From contig SCQD01000092.1 of the NCBI GenBank assembly GCA_004299145.1, positions 1 to 49,117 of the forward strand: DNA of 49,117 bases. Reading direction: 5' to 3'. This stretch comes from Methylococcaceae bacterium (GTDB lineage: Bacteria; Pseudomonadota; Gammaproteobacteria; Methylococcales; Methylococcaceae). A program made the translations under genes and the position numbers. The notes below the pieces were generated by a model, which was given only the letters and a program-made list of their open reading frames with translations, searched no databases and had not been told where the DNA came from. Positions 24,919-32,622 of the stretch are shown piece by piece. Numbering within the stretch: the first letter of the stretch is position 1; each line of letters begins with the position of its first letter.

Positions 24919-25718
24919 CGATGCAATGCCGGCGTTTTGCCGGGCGTGTGGCTTTGGTTACCGGTTCAGGCAGGGGCATCGGCAAGAATATCGCCAGAGC
25001 ATTCGCGCAAGCAGGCGCTACGCTGGCGGTATGCGATATTGATGAGGAACGGGGTAAGCAAGCTTGTGACGAATTGAAAGCGGTCGGTTATGACGCCGGA
25101 TTTTTTCCTGTCGATCTGGGGCAAAAAGGCGCGCCGCGTGCGCTGTTGGAAAGCGTTGTCGCCGGTTTGGGGCGCATTGATGTTATCGTCAACAATGCCA
25201 GAGCAGGGCAGCGTTTGGCGTTTGAGGACGAGACCGAAGATAACTGGGATTTAGCCATGGCGGTTAATCTGAAATCGGTATTTTTTTTGGCGCAAGCGGC
25301 CATTCCTCTGATGCCGGCTGGCGGGGCCATTATCAATATCAGCTCGGTATCGGCCCGCCTGGTTTCGCGCGAGTCGGCGAGTTATCAGGCCAGTAAGGCC
25401 GGTTTATTACAGTTGACGCGTTATCTGGCCAAGGTGGCCGGTCCTCGTGGTGTGCGGGTTAATGCCGTATTGCCGGGGTTTATCGTGCAGGACGAGCATA
25501 GGGCGCGCTACGAACAGAACGATAATGCGCGCTATAGAGAATTGGCCGGGCAATTGCACCCGCTGGGCGCGCCGGGCCGTGCGGACGACGTGGCAAATGC
25601 GGCGATTTTTCTTGCTTCGGTCGAAGCGGCTTTTATCACTGGCCAAGCATTTGTCGTGGATGGCGGGCTGACCATTCAGGACCAGTCGGCGCTGCTGATG
25701 TCTTACGCCATGGAGTAA
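24915..25718 (+). CDS. SDR-family oxidoreductase
   Basis: Classical SDR of 267 residues: ALVTGSGRGIGKNIARAF, VNNARAGQRLAF, Ser in IINISSVSARLVSRESA and YQASKAGLLQL. FITGQAFVVDGGLTIQ near the end is typical of the FabG-like group. The ATG at 24915 overlaps the previous stop, with GGAGGCGAGG just upstream as ribosome site. Two bases separate it from a second SDR. It probably acts with its neighbour on two keto or hydroxyl positions of one intermediate; the substrate is unknown. Confidence 0.87.
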   Translation: MTMQCRRFAGRVALVTGSGRGIGKNIARAFAQAGATLAVCDIDEERGKQACDELKAVGYDAGFFPVDLGQKGAPRALLESVVAGLGRIDVIVNNARAGQRLAFEDETEDNWDLAMAVNLKSVFFLAQAAIPLMPAGGAIINISSVSARLVSRESASYQASKAGLLQLTRYLAKVAGPRGVRVNAVLPGFIVQDEHRARYEQNDNARYRELAGQLHPLGAPGRADDVANAAIFLASVEAAFITGQAFVVDGGLTIQDQSALLMSYAME

Positions 25719-25720
25719 AC

Positions 25721-26524
25721 ATGGAACTTGGCATGCGGGGCCGGGTGGCGCTGGTAACCGGCGGCAGCAAAGGCATAGGGTGCGCGATTGCGCAGGCTCT
25801 GGCCGTGGAAGGCGTGGCCGTCGTCGTCGTCGCCAGGGGTGGGGCTGCCGTCGACGAGACTTGTGCAAAAGTCAGGGCTGCTGGTGGCGAAGCGTTGGGA
25901 GTGGTGGCGGACGTCACCGTCGCAACGGAAGCGGTAAAGGCCGTCGATGCCGCTTTGGAGCGTTATGGACGCCTGGATATCCTGGTCAATAATGCGGGTG
26001 GTATTGCAAAATTCGGCGCATTGACGGAATTGTCCAGCGAGGATTGGACCGACGCATTCCGCCTTAACGTGCTGGGCTGTGTCAATTTTGTAGTGGCGGC
26101 GGAATCCGCGTTATTACGCTCGCCGGCGGCAAGGATTATTACCGTGTCGTCCATTTCCGGGATGCAGCCCGGCTTTTACAACCCGCATTACACGACGACC
26201 AAAGCCGCGACCATAAACCTGTCCAAACACTTGGCAAACGTCTATGCCGACAAAGGCATACTCGCCAATGCCGTATGCCCGGGGCCGGTGCATTCCGATG
26301 CATGGATGCAGAATGTGGCGCAACTGGCTGATAAAACAGGGGTTGATGTGGAGGCGGCCTATCGGACGATGGAGCAATTAGAGTCCCGGAAAATTCCGCT
26401 GGGCCGCGTGGGCGAAGGCGCCGATGTCGCCGATTTAGTGGTGTTTTTAGCTTCGGATAAAGCCCGTTGGATTACAGGCGCCTGCTTTCACGTAAGTGGC
26501 GGCAAATATGCGGCAATGGGCTAA
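25721..26524 (+). CDS. SDR-family oxidoreductase, last gene of the operon
   Basis: Classical SDR of 267 residues, related to but clearly different from the SDR before it: ALVTGGSKGIGCAIAQAL, VNNAGGIAKFG, Ser in ITVSSISGMQPGFYNP and catalytic HYTTTKAATINL. An insertion of about 15 residues before the C-terminal motif (AQLADKTGVDVEAAYRTMEQ) resembles glucose-dehydrogenase/ketoreductase-type SDRs. It ends the 17.5-26.5 kb operon, its stop lying in the left end of a MITE-like inverted repeat that probably ends transcription. Confidence 0.87.
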   Translation: MELGMRGRVALVTGGSKGIGCAIAQALAVEGVAVVVVARGGAAVDETCAKVRAAGGEALGVVADVTVATEAVKAVDAALERYGRLDILVNNAGGIAKFGALTELSSEDWTDAFRLNVLGCVNFVVAAESALLRSPAARIITVSSISGMQPGFYNPHYTTTKAATINLSKHLANVYADKGILANAVCPGPVHSDAWMQNVAQLADKTGVDVEAAYRTMEQLESRKIPLGRVGEGADVADLVVFLASDKARWITGACFHVSGGKYAAMG

Positions 26525-26629
26525 TAATCGTTCACGCCCCCACCTTTATCCCCCCGGCCCCTCGCTTCGCTCTCCCCGCAGGAGAGGGCCGGGGTGAGGG
26601 CATAAAAAGCAGGGGGCGTGAACGATTAT
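26524..26629. repeat. MITE-like inverted repeat, probable bidirectional terminator
   Basis: The ends are inverted: ATAATCGTTCACGCCCCC from 26524 and its complement ending at 26629. Inside, CCCCGGCCC (26552-26560) pairs with GGGCCGGGG (26586-26594) around TCTCC/GGAGA. The ends and the GGGTGAGGGCAT core resemble the element at 14.2 kb, so both may belong to one REP/MITE family, though this copy is 106 bases long. It fills the gap between two convergent genes; no clean target duplication is seen. Confidence 0.65.
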
Positions 26630-26634
26630 ATGGG

Positions 26635-28077
26635 TTAATAATGCACGCCACATTTCAGCCGGGTTTGTTTCCTGTGCTCATTCAGCTCTTCCAGCGTAAA
26701 GTTCATCATTTTTGCTATTTTGGCGGTTTTTTCCGGGGTTTTAAAATTAATTCGATCCCATTCAAATGAGCGCAGCACCATGAGTTCGAACGGGGTGAAT
26801 TCTTTGGTGGTGATAAAGCCTCGGCTGGTGCCGTAAAAATCGGGGTTGAAGAAACTGAAGTTTTCGGGCAGCAAATGGTGGGTTTTGGCGTATTCGTACA
26901 GCTCGGTTTTGGGATAAGGCGTAGCGATATGGAAAACCACCAGATCGGCGTCCAATGACTCGGCGAAGCTGAAAGTCTGGCGGATTTCCTCCCAGGTTTC
27001 CTCGGGTAAGCCGATGACGAAGTGCGCGGCGACATTGATGCCCAATTCTTTGCACTTCGCCACCACCGACGGCGCTTTTTCCAGGATTTTGAGCGGCTTG
27101 CCGATGATGTTCTTGAGTACGTGCGGATCGCCCGATTCGATGGACGGGCTGATGGCGGTGCAGCCGGCGCGCTTCATCAGTTCCAGCAGTTCATCGTCCA
27201 AATGCCAGAGCGCGACATTACCCATTTGCCATATAATCTGGTAGTTACGGTCGATGAATGTGTTTAATATGGCCTCAACGCGCTTGCGGTTTGCCAGGAA
27301 ATTTTCATCGACGATGGTGAAATTCCTTACCCCATGCTCATGGATGTAGAATTCCATTTCTTCTATGACCTGTTCAACCGGCCTGAATAATACTTTGCGT
27401 CCGCTGATGGTGCGCGAGGCGCAGAACGAGCAATTCAACGGACAGCCGAACGAGGTGATAATCGTCGCGTTATCGCCTTCGATGGTGTTGCTCAAAAAGT
27501 CCTGGGATTTGTGCTTGACGTAAGTGCCGACATCCAGCAAGGAATAGTCGGGTTTGACGACGTCTTTGGTGAAGCTTCGGGTGGGATTGATGCAGGCCTC
27601 GCCGTTTTCGTTGCGGTAGCCGATGCCGTCAAAACGCTGTATGGCGTCGTTTGCCTGGGTCAGAATAATGCGCATGAGTGCCGGCAATCTGTCCTCGGCC
27701 TGGCCTATCATGACGTAATCGATGTTCGCGTCCTTCATGGCGTCTTCGGGTATCAGCGTCGGGTAAACGCCGCCGAACAGCGTGATGCATTGCGGGTTGG
27801 CCAATTTGGCAATTTCGAAAGACTTATGGTATTGCTGATAATATTCCACCGATAATCCGGAAATAAGCACCATGTCGGCCTGGAGTTGTTGCAAGCGTTC
27901 CAGGCATTGTGCTTCGGAAAGATTTTCAACGTTGGCGTCCACCATGAGCAGGCCGAATTCTTCCTTAATCAGTGCGGTGATAATGGCGGCGACATAGGGT
28001 ACTTGCATCCAGGGACGCTTGTTATACCAGCGAGTGTTTGGAATGAAAAATACGATGGTTTTGTCAAGGAATGCCAT
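26635..28077 (-). CDS. B12-binding-type radical SAM enzyme
   Basis: A 480-residue protein with an N-terminal cobalamin-binding-like domain (FFIPNTRWYNKRPWMQVPY; ADMVLISGLSVEYYQQ; ITLFGGVYPTLIPE) and a radical SAM barrel with C212-x3-C216-x2-C219 (SFGCPLNCSFCASRT). FTIVDENFLANRKRVEAIL and SPSIESGDPHVLKNI are typical of the B12-dependent group. It shares the 281-base divergent region with the TylF-type operon. It belongs to the same broad family as the enzyme at 9.7-11.2 kb but is not a close copy. The substrate is unknown. Confidence 0.83.
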   Translation of the reverse strand: MAFLDKTIVFFIPNTRWYNKRPWMQVPYVAAIITALIKEEFGLLMVDANVENLSEAQCLERLQQLQADMVLISGLSVEYYQQYHKSFEIAKLANPQCITLFGGVYPTLIPEDAMKDANIDYVMIGQAEDRLPALMRIILTQANDAIQRFDGIGYRNENGEACINPTRSFTKDVVKPDYSLLDVGTYVKHKSQDFLSNTIEGDNATIITSFGCPLNCSFCASRTISGRKVLFRPVEQVIEEMEFYIHEHGVRNFTIVDENFLANRKRVEAILNTFIDRNYQIIWQMGNVALWHLDDELLELMKRAGCTAISPSIESGDPHVLKNIIGKPLKILEKAPSVVAKCKELGINVAAHFVIGLPEETWEEIRQTFSFAESLDADLVVFHIATPYPKTELYEYAKTHHLLPENFSFFNPDFYGTSRGFITTKEFTPFELMVLRSFEWDRINFKTPEKTAKIAKMMNFTLEELNEHRKQTRLKCGVHY

Positions 28078-28279
28078 AACTTATTACCTTAATGAAAAGT
28101 TCGATGTTTTGTCTAGGTCGGCATGCAGGCTGAAAACTTAAGCGGATTGTCCTAAGTGCCGAATCTTGTTATCGTGCGATTCAATGCAAACCGCACACCG
28201 TTTTGTCTGTTTTTTTGATAAACTACCATGAAATTTGTAGGGTATTGTTCGGTTTGGGGCGCTGGACCTGTTGAGTTGT

Positions 28280-28307
28280 TTGACAGGCTCTGTACGGTAA
28301 TTATAGT
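28280..28307 (+). promoter_or_regulatory. Strong sigma-70-like promoter of the 28-35 kb operon
   Basis: A perfect -35 box TTGACA, 16 bases of spacer, then TATAGT (5 of 6 to consensus). The start codon of the TylF-type gene is 51 bases further on, with GGGAG 8 bases before the ATG. It is the clearest promoter in the window and lies in the region divergent to the radical SAM gene. Confidence 0.6.
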
Positions 28308-28358
28308 ATGCTTATCAGCGGGTAACAAAACCACCTTTGCGGTGCGGGAGATTTCAGG

Positions 28359-29036
28359 ATGTCAAAAATAACAAAACCGTCGATCATGCCATTGATGCAT
28401 GGCGATTTGCTGCGTCGGTCGAATTTATTTCGCTGGTTGCGAGAGTTTATCGAGTTTCAAAATATGCCTGCGGGCTATTATATGGAATTCGGGGTGTTGA
28501 ATGGGGAATGCATGATCGATTCCTATCGCCAGTTTCGTGGCGCGTTAACCCATTTCATCGGCTTCGATTCGTTTCAGGGCTTGCCTGATCTGAGCCCGGA
28601 AGATCAGGCCGTTAGTGACATGGCGCCGGCTTTCGTGAAGGGAAACTTCCAATCCATGCAAAAGGAGTTTGTGCGCCAGACGATAAAAAGTTCCTGCCGC
28701 ATTGGTGATGACGAATTGACGCTGGTGGAAGGTTTTTTTTCCGATGTACTGCCTGGTTACGATAAAAGTCAGCTGGCTGCGTACGGTGTTCCGATGGTTA
28801 TCTATATAGATTGCGATTTATATTCGTCCACCGTTTCCGTCTTGGAGTTTATCAGTGATTTGGTGGTTGCCGGTACCTGGATATTTTTCGACGATTATTG
28901 GTTTTACCGCGGTTCGCCGCAGCACGGTCAGCAGCGGGCGATTAGAGAGTGGCTGGATAGTCAGGACAGGATAGGTCTGTCGGATTATGGCAACTTCAAT
29001 GGCTGGGGTAAGGCTTTCGTGGTTTATGAGAAATAA
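28359..29036 (+). CDS. TylF/MycF-type O-methyltransferase
   Basis: Protein of 225 residues of the macrocin-O-methyltransferase (TylF) family: GYYMEFGVLNGECMID (SAM loop), THFIGFDSFQGLPD, LTLVEGFFSDVLP and IYIDCDLYSSTVSVLEF ... GTWIFFDDYWFYRG with the acidic metal ligands. Family members O-methylate sugar hydroxyls using Mg2+, either on antibiotics or on surface glycans. It is the first gene after a strong promoter and is followed by a GT9-like gene. Confidence 0.88.
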   Translation: MSKITKPSIMPLMHGDLLRRSNLFRWLREFIEFQNMPAGYYMEFGVLNGECMIDSYRQFRGALTHFIGFDSFQGLPDLSPEDQAVSDMAPAFVKGNFQSMQKEFVRQTIKSSCRIGDDELTLVEGFFSDVLPGYDKSQLAAYGVPMVIYIDCDLYSSTVSVLEFISDLVVAGTWIFFDDYWFYRGSPQHGQQRAIREWLDSQDRIGLSDYGNFNGWGKAFVVYEK

Positions 29037-29087
29037 TCAGTTGCCGTCAACGCCATTTATGAATTACGGTTATCGGGGTTGTGCTGC

Positions 29088-30209
29088 ATGAGTGATAATG
29101 TAATATTTGACAAATTGAACGAAATTCTGCGGGTGTCGCTGCGAGATCCTGAACGCCCGGCATGGATCATGTTAAGTTTATATGGGATAGGCGAGACGGC
29201 GATATTTTGCGCATTTGCAGAGGCATTTCTCAAAGAGCATGGACATGCCGTTACCATGGTTTTAACGCCAAAACTCGCCCCTGTTGCTCAGTTTTACCAG
29301 CACAGGTTTCATAGAATTCTTGTTGCCAGCGATGAGATCATTGCTACTTTTCTTAAAAGTGGTTTTATCAAGCATGACCGCTTTGATTTGGATTATCCCA
29401 TGGAGGCACACACCTCCGGTTTTGGGTTTGAGTTTTCCGACGGCATTTCACATTTATTCAAGTGGCCCGGACGTGGTGGAATCAGCGCCATCGATCTTGC
29501 GCGCTTTGTATTTCGCTTGCCTTGGAATTCGCGGCTTGAACGGCCGACTATTCCCCCCGAGTGGGAGTTGGAAGCTAAAAGTTATGCCAACAAGGTTGGC
29601 TTGATACCAGGCCGCTCAGTGGTTTTATTTCCCCTCAACAATACCTGTCCGATGTATTCGTTGGATTTCTGGAATGGCGTAGCGGATAGGTTGATAAAAA
29701 ACGGCTATAAGGTATTTTCAAATGGTTTGGGCCTTATTCCTGGTCGAGGCCGCGAACCTCTGGTCATTAACGGTGCAGTGCCGATAGATCTACCGATTCA
29801 GTTAGGCTTATCTTTTTGCAAATTGGCGGGGCGAGTGATTATTGGCTCAAACGGCATGCAATGCTTCATGACCATGTTGGCCAGCAAAGATATCGACATA
29901 ACCGTTTTGCTTGCCGTACCCTCCAAAATCCCGCCTGCCGCGATCAATTTTTCCCGGGGTATGGCGGATCATCCCTTAAACAGCGTTCCTTCTTCCCAAT
30001 CGATGCAGTATCAGTTTCCTGAAGCCGCGCTGCAAATCAAATCCAATGAATTCGTTGTTCCTTTTGACGCCGGACCCGATGAGCTTGCTCATCTGGCGAA
30101 GGTGGTTGCCGATAACGACGCATCTGATGCTGCTTGCTTTAAACGCTACGAAACGAATGGCAAGCTTTTTCTCGAAGAGCACGCGCACTGGTTGCGCGAA
30201 CTTTTTTAA
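29088..30209 (+). CDS. GT9-like protein, putative glycosyltransferase
   Basis: A 373-residue cytoplasmic protein. IMLSLYGIGETAIFCAFAEA resembles the N-terminal GDAL motif region of heptosyltransferases, and SVVLFPLNNTCPMYSLDFWN ... LIKNGYKVFSNGL resembles the start of the GT9 C-terminal domain; VIIGSNGMQCFMTMLASKD is the likely donor loop. I start at the ATG at 29088; the frame three codons upstream starts with TTG. It precedes an HldE-like heptose enzyme, which suits transfer of a heptose-like sugar, but the specificity is not shown. Confidence 0.6.
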   Translation: MSDNVIFDKLNEILRVSLRDPERPAWIMLSLYGIGETAIFCAFAEAFLKEHGHAVTMVLTPKLAPVAQFYQHRFHRILVASDEIIATFLKSGFIKHDRFDLDYPMEAHTSGFGFEFSDGISHLFKWPGRGGISAIDLARFVFRLPWNSRLERPTIPPEWELEAKSYANKVGLIPGRSVVLFPLNNTCPMYSLDFWNGVADRLIKNGYKVFSNGLGLIPGRGREPLVINGAVPIDLPIQLGLSFCKLAGRVIIGSNGMQCFMTMLASKDIDITVLLAVPSKIPPAAINFSRGMADHPLNSVPSSQSMQYQFPEAALQIKSNEFVVPFDAGPDELAHLAKVVADNDASDAACFKRYETNGKLFLEEHAHWLRELF

Positions 30210-30237
30210 TTTTTGCTATTGCTAAGGGTCGCTTGTC

Positions 30238-31713
30238 ATGTCCGCTAATAATGATCAAGCTATCCAAGAAATCCATAAGCGTGCCGAAAAACTTAAACAT
30301 ATTGTTTTCGTTTGCGGCAATTTCAATATTGTCCACCCGGGACATTTACGCTTATTGCGTTTTGCCTCGGAATGCGGAAACTTTCTGGTCGTGGGCGTCC
30401 ATGATAATTCCTCGCCGGGCGTCATGTTGCCGGATGCGTTGCGTCTGGAAGGTGTTCAGGCGATAAGTTTTGTCGATTACGCGTTTATTTTGCGGGAACC
30501 CGCCGTCGATTTTATTACCAGGTTGCGACCGGATTTTGTGGTCATGGGCAAGGAGCACGAATACTGTTCCGACGCAGAAAAAAACGCGGTGGCGGCTTAC
30601 GGCGGAAAGTTGTTGTTCAGCTCTGGCGAAGCGCGTTTTTCGTCATTGCACCTGTTGCATAGGGAATATATAGAAACGCGGTATTCGCAAATTTACAAAC
30701 CGAAAGAATATCCAGCCAGACACGGCTTCGAACTGCAAGATCTCAAGCGAGTCCTGCATAAAATGATCGGATTAAAAGTGCTGGTCATCGGCGATTTAAT
30801 CGTGGACGAATACATTACTTGCGATCCTTTGGGTATTTCGCAGGAAGATCCGACCATAGTCGTCACCCCTATCGAAAGCATGCGTTTTGTCGGCGGCGCG
30901 GGGATAGTCGCCGCCCACGCCCAAGGGCTGGGCGCGGAGGTCAAGTTTTTGTCCATATCCGGCAAGGATGATGCGGCCCATTTTGCCGAAAGCAAATTGT
31001 CGTCATACGGCGTGCATTACAAATTACTGTGCGATGAAAGCCGCCCCACCACGCTCAAACAGCGTTACCGAGCTTCAGGCAAAACTTTGCTGCGCGTCAG
31101 CCACTTGCGGCAGCACGCCATCTCCAGCGAACTGGCCGATCAACTGCTTGAGCTTGCCCGTAGCGCCATGACCGATTGCGATCTCTTGGTGTTTTCCGAC
31201 TTCAATTATGGTTGCCTTCCGCAAGGCCTGGTCGACGACATTATTGCCAGTGGGCATGAGCGAGGCATTATGATGGTGGCCGATAGCCAGGCGTCTTCGC
31301 AAATCAGCGATATTTCACGTTTTACCGGCATGACGCTGTTGACGCCGACCGAGCGTGAAGCGCGCTTGGCGTTGCGTGATTCCGACTGTGGATTGGCGGT
31401 GCTGGCCCAGGGAATTGTCAACCAGGCCTGCGCCAAAAACGTCATCATTACTTTGGGATCTGAAGGTTTATTGGTTATTGCCAAAGATATTAACTGGGTG
31501 ACGGATTTATTGCCGGCCTTCAATGCCGCGCCTAAAGATACGGCGGGTGCTGGAGATTCGCTGTTGATTTGCACCTCCATGGCGATGTGTGCTGGTGCCG
31601 ATACCTGGAGTAGTGCTTATCTCGGTTCGATTGCCGCCGGTTGCCAAGTCGCGCGCGTGGGCAATACGCCGCTGACGCAGTCGGATTTATTGGCGGAAAT
31701 TGATATTTTTTAA
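30238..31713 (+). CDS. HldE-like fusion with inverted order: nucleotidyltransferase then PfkB kinase
   Basis: A 491-residue fusion. Residues about 20-130 are a cytidylyltransferase-like domain (IVFVCGNFNIVHPGHLRLLR with HxGH; DFVVMGKEHEYCSDAEKNAV; SSGEARFSSLHLL). Residues about 175-490 are a ribokinase/PfkB domain like the HldE kinase (VLVIGDLIVDEYITCDPLGI; MRFVGGAGIVAAHAQGLGAE; catalytic DTAGAGDSLLI). E. coli HldE has the opposite order, kinase first. The parts would make heptose-1,7-bisphosphate and an activated NDP-heptose, or analogues. It sits with a sugar-1-phosphate nucleotidyltransferase 6 bases downstream. The substrate could be a modified heptose or another ketose-derived sugar. Confidence 0.85.
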   Translation: MSANNDQAIQEIHKRAEKLKHIVFVCGNFNIVHPGHLRLLRFASECGNFLVVGVHDNSSPGVMLPDALRLEGVQAISFVDYAFILREPAVDFITRLRPDFVVMGKEHEYCSDAEKNAVAAYGGKLLFSSGEARFSSLHLLHREYIETRYSQIYKPKEYPARHGFELQDLKRVLHKMIGLKVLVIGDLIVDEYITCDPLGISQEDPTIVVTPIESMRFVGGAGIVAAHAQGLGAEVKFLSISGKDDAAHFAESKLSSYGVHYKLLCDESRPTTLKQRYRASGKTLLRVSHLRQHAISSELADQLLELARSAMTDCDLLVFSDFNYGCLPQGLVDDIIASGHERGIMMVADSQASSQISDISRFTGMTLLTPTEREARLALRDSDCGLAVLAQGIVNQACAKNVIITLGSEGLLVIAKDINWVTDLLPAFNAAPKDTAGAGDSLLICTSMAMCAGADTWSSAYLGSIAAGCQVARVGNTPLTQSDLLAEIDIF

Positions 31714-31719
31714 TTGACC

Positions 31720-32424
31720 ATGAACGCACTGCTTCTAGCCGCCGGCTTAGGCACCCGGCTACGCCCCCTTACTGACAAAGTACCCAAGTGTCTGGTGCCG
31801 ATCCACGGGAAACCTTTATTGGCATATTGGCTGGACAGATTGTTTGCCTGCAAGGATATCGAACAGGTAATGATTAATACGCATTATTTGTCGGACGTTG
31901 TTCACGAGTTTATTGAAACAACAGCGGATAAGGAAAAAATTACACAGGTTTACGAAGCCGAATTGCTGGGCACGGGCGGGACGGTACTACACAACGCCTC
32001 TTTTTTTAATGGACTCGCTTTTATGGTGATACACGCCGATAACTTATCGCGTTTCGACGTGGGGCGTTTTATCGCAAGGCATCGTGCGCGTCCGCCGCAT
32101 TGTGCGATAACCATGATGATATTCGAGACCGATAGCCCGAAAAGTTGCGGGATCGTGGCGCTCGACGCACAAGAGGTGGTTGTCGGATTTTATGAAAAAG
32201 TCGACGATCCACCCGGTATTTTGGCGAATGGCGCTGTTTATATTTTTGAGCCTGAAGTGCTGGCGTTTATGCGTACGTTGAATCAGTCGGTTATCGATCT
32301 GAGTACCGAGGTATTACCCCATTTCATCGGTCGCATTTATACCTTTATTAATACGGATTATCACCGGGATATCGGTTCGCTGGAAAGCTTGCGGCTGGCT
32401 GAAATTGAATATGTTAATCAATAG
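31720..32424 (+). CDS. Sugar-1-phosphate nucleotidyltransferase (HddC/mannose-1-P guanylyltransferase-like)
   Basis: NTP_transferase protein of 234 residues. The N-terminus ALLLAAGLGTRLRPLTDKVP, then KCLVPIHGKPLLAYWLDRLF, is the signature loop; LLGTGGTVLHNA, VIHADNLSRFDVGRFI and GILANGAVYIFEPEVL follow. The short length without a left-handed beta-helix fits HddC-like enzymes, which activate D-glycero-D-manno-heptose-1-phosphate with GTP, or small mannose-1-phosphate guanylyltransferases. With the HldE-like fusion upstream, a heptose-type substrate is likely. The ATG at 31720 is used; the TTG two codons upstream is less likely. Confidence 0.84.
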   Translation: MNALLLAAGLGTRLRPLTDKVPKCLVPIHGKPLLAYWLDRLFACKDIEQVMINTHYLSDVVHEFIETTADKEKITQVYEAELLGTGGTVLHNASFFNGLAFMVIHADNLSRFDVGRFIARHRARPPHCAITMMIFETDSPKSCGIVALDAQEVVVGFYEKVDDPPGILANGAVYIFEPEVLAFMRTLNQSVIDLSTEVLPHFIGRIYTFINTDYHRDIGSLESLRLAEIEYVNQ

Positions 32425-32439
32425 CCCTAAAATCCAAGG

Positions 32440-32528
32440 CACCGGCGCCCGGTGCGAGACCGCGCTATGGCACCATATTGAGGGTTGTTAAAGCATTGGG
32501 CGTGAAACTGCACGCGCAAGCCGCTTGA
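32440..32528 (+). pseudogene. Possible remnant of an antitoxin-type HTH protein C-terminus
   Basis: One frame ending at the TGA at 32526 reads RYGTILRVVKALGVKLHAQA, which resembles the C-terminal end of HigA/XRE-type addiction-module antidotes (ALG-x-KLH). The rest of the gene is not recognisable upstream, and the frame has no start or ribosome site. The remaining part of the 32425-32622 gap shows nothing. The match is short, so this is a weak call. Confidence 0.3.
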
Positions 32529-32622
32529 ATTGCGATTCGGTAAAAAAGACGGCGCCGACGTTGTACCACTGAAGCGGAAGCGAGGATAACCTCATGGGTA
32601 TTGTGGAGCGAGTTTACGAGTC

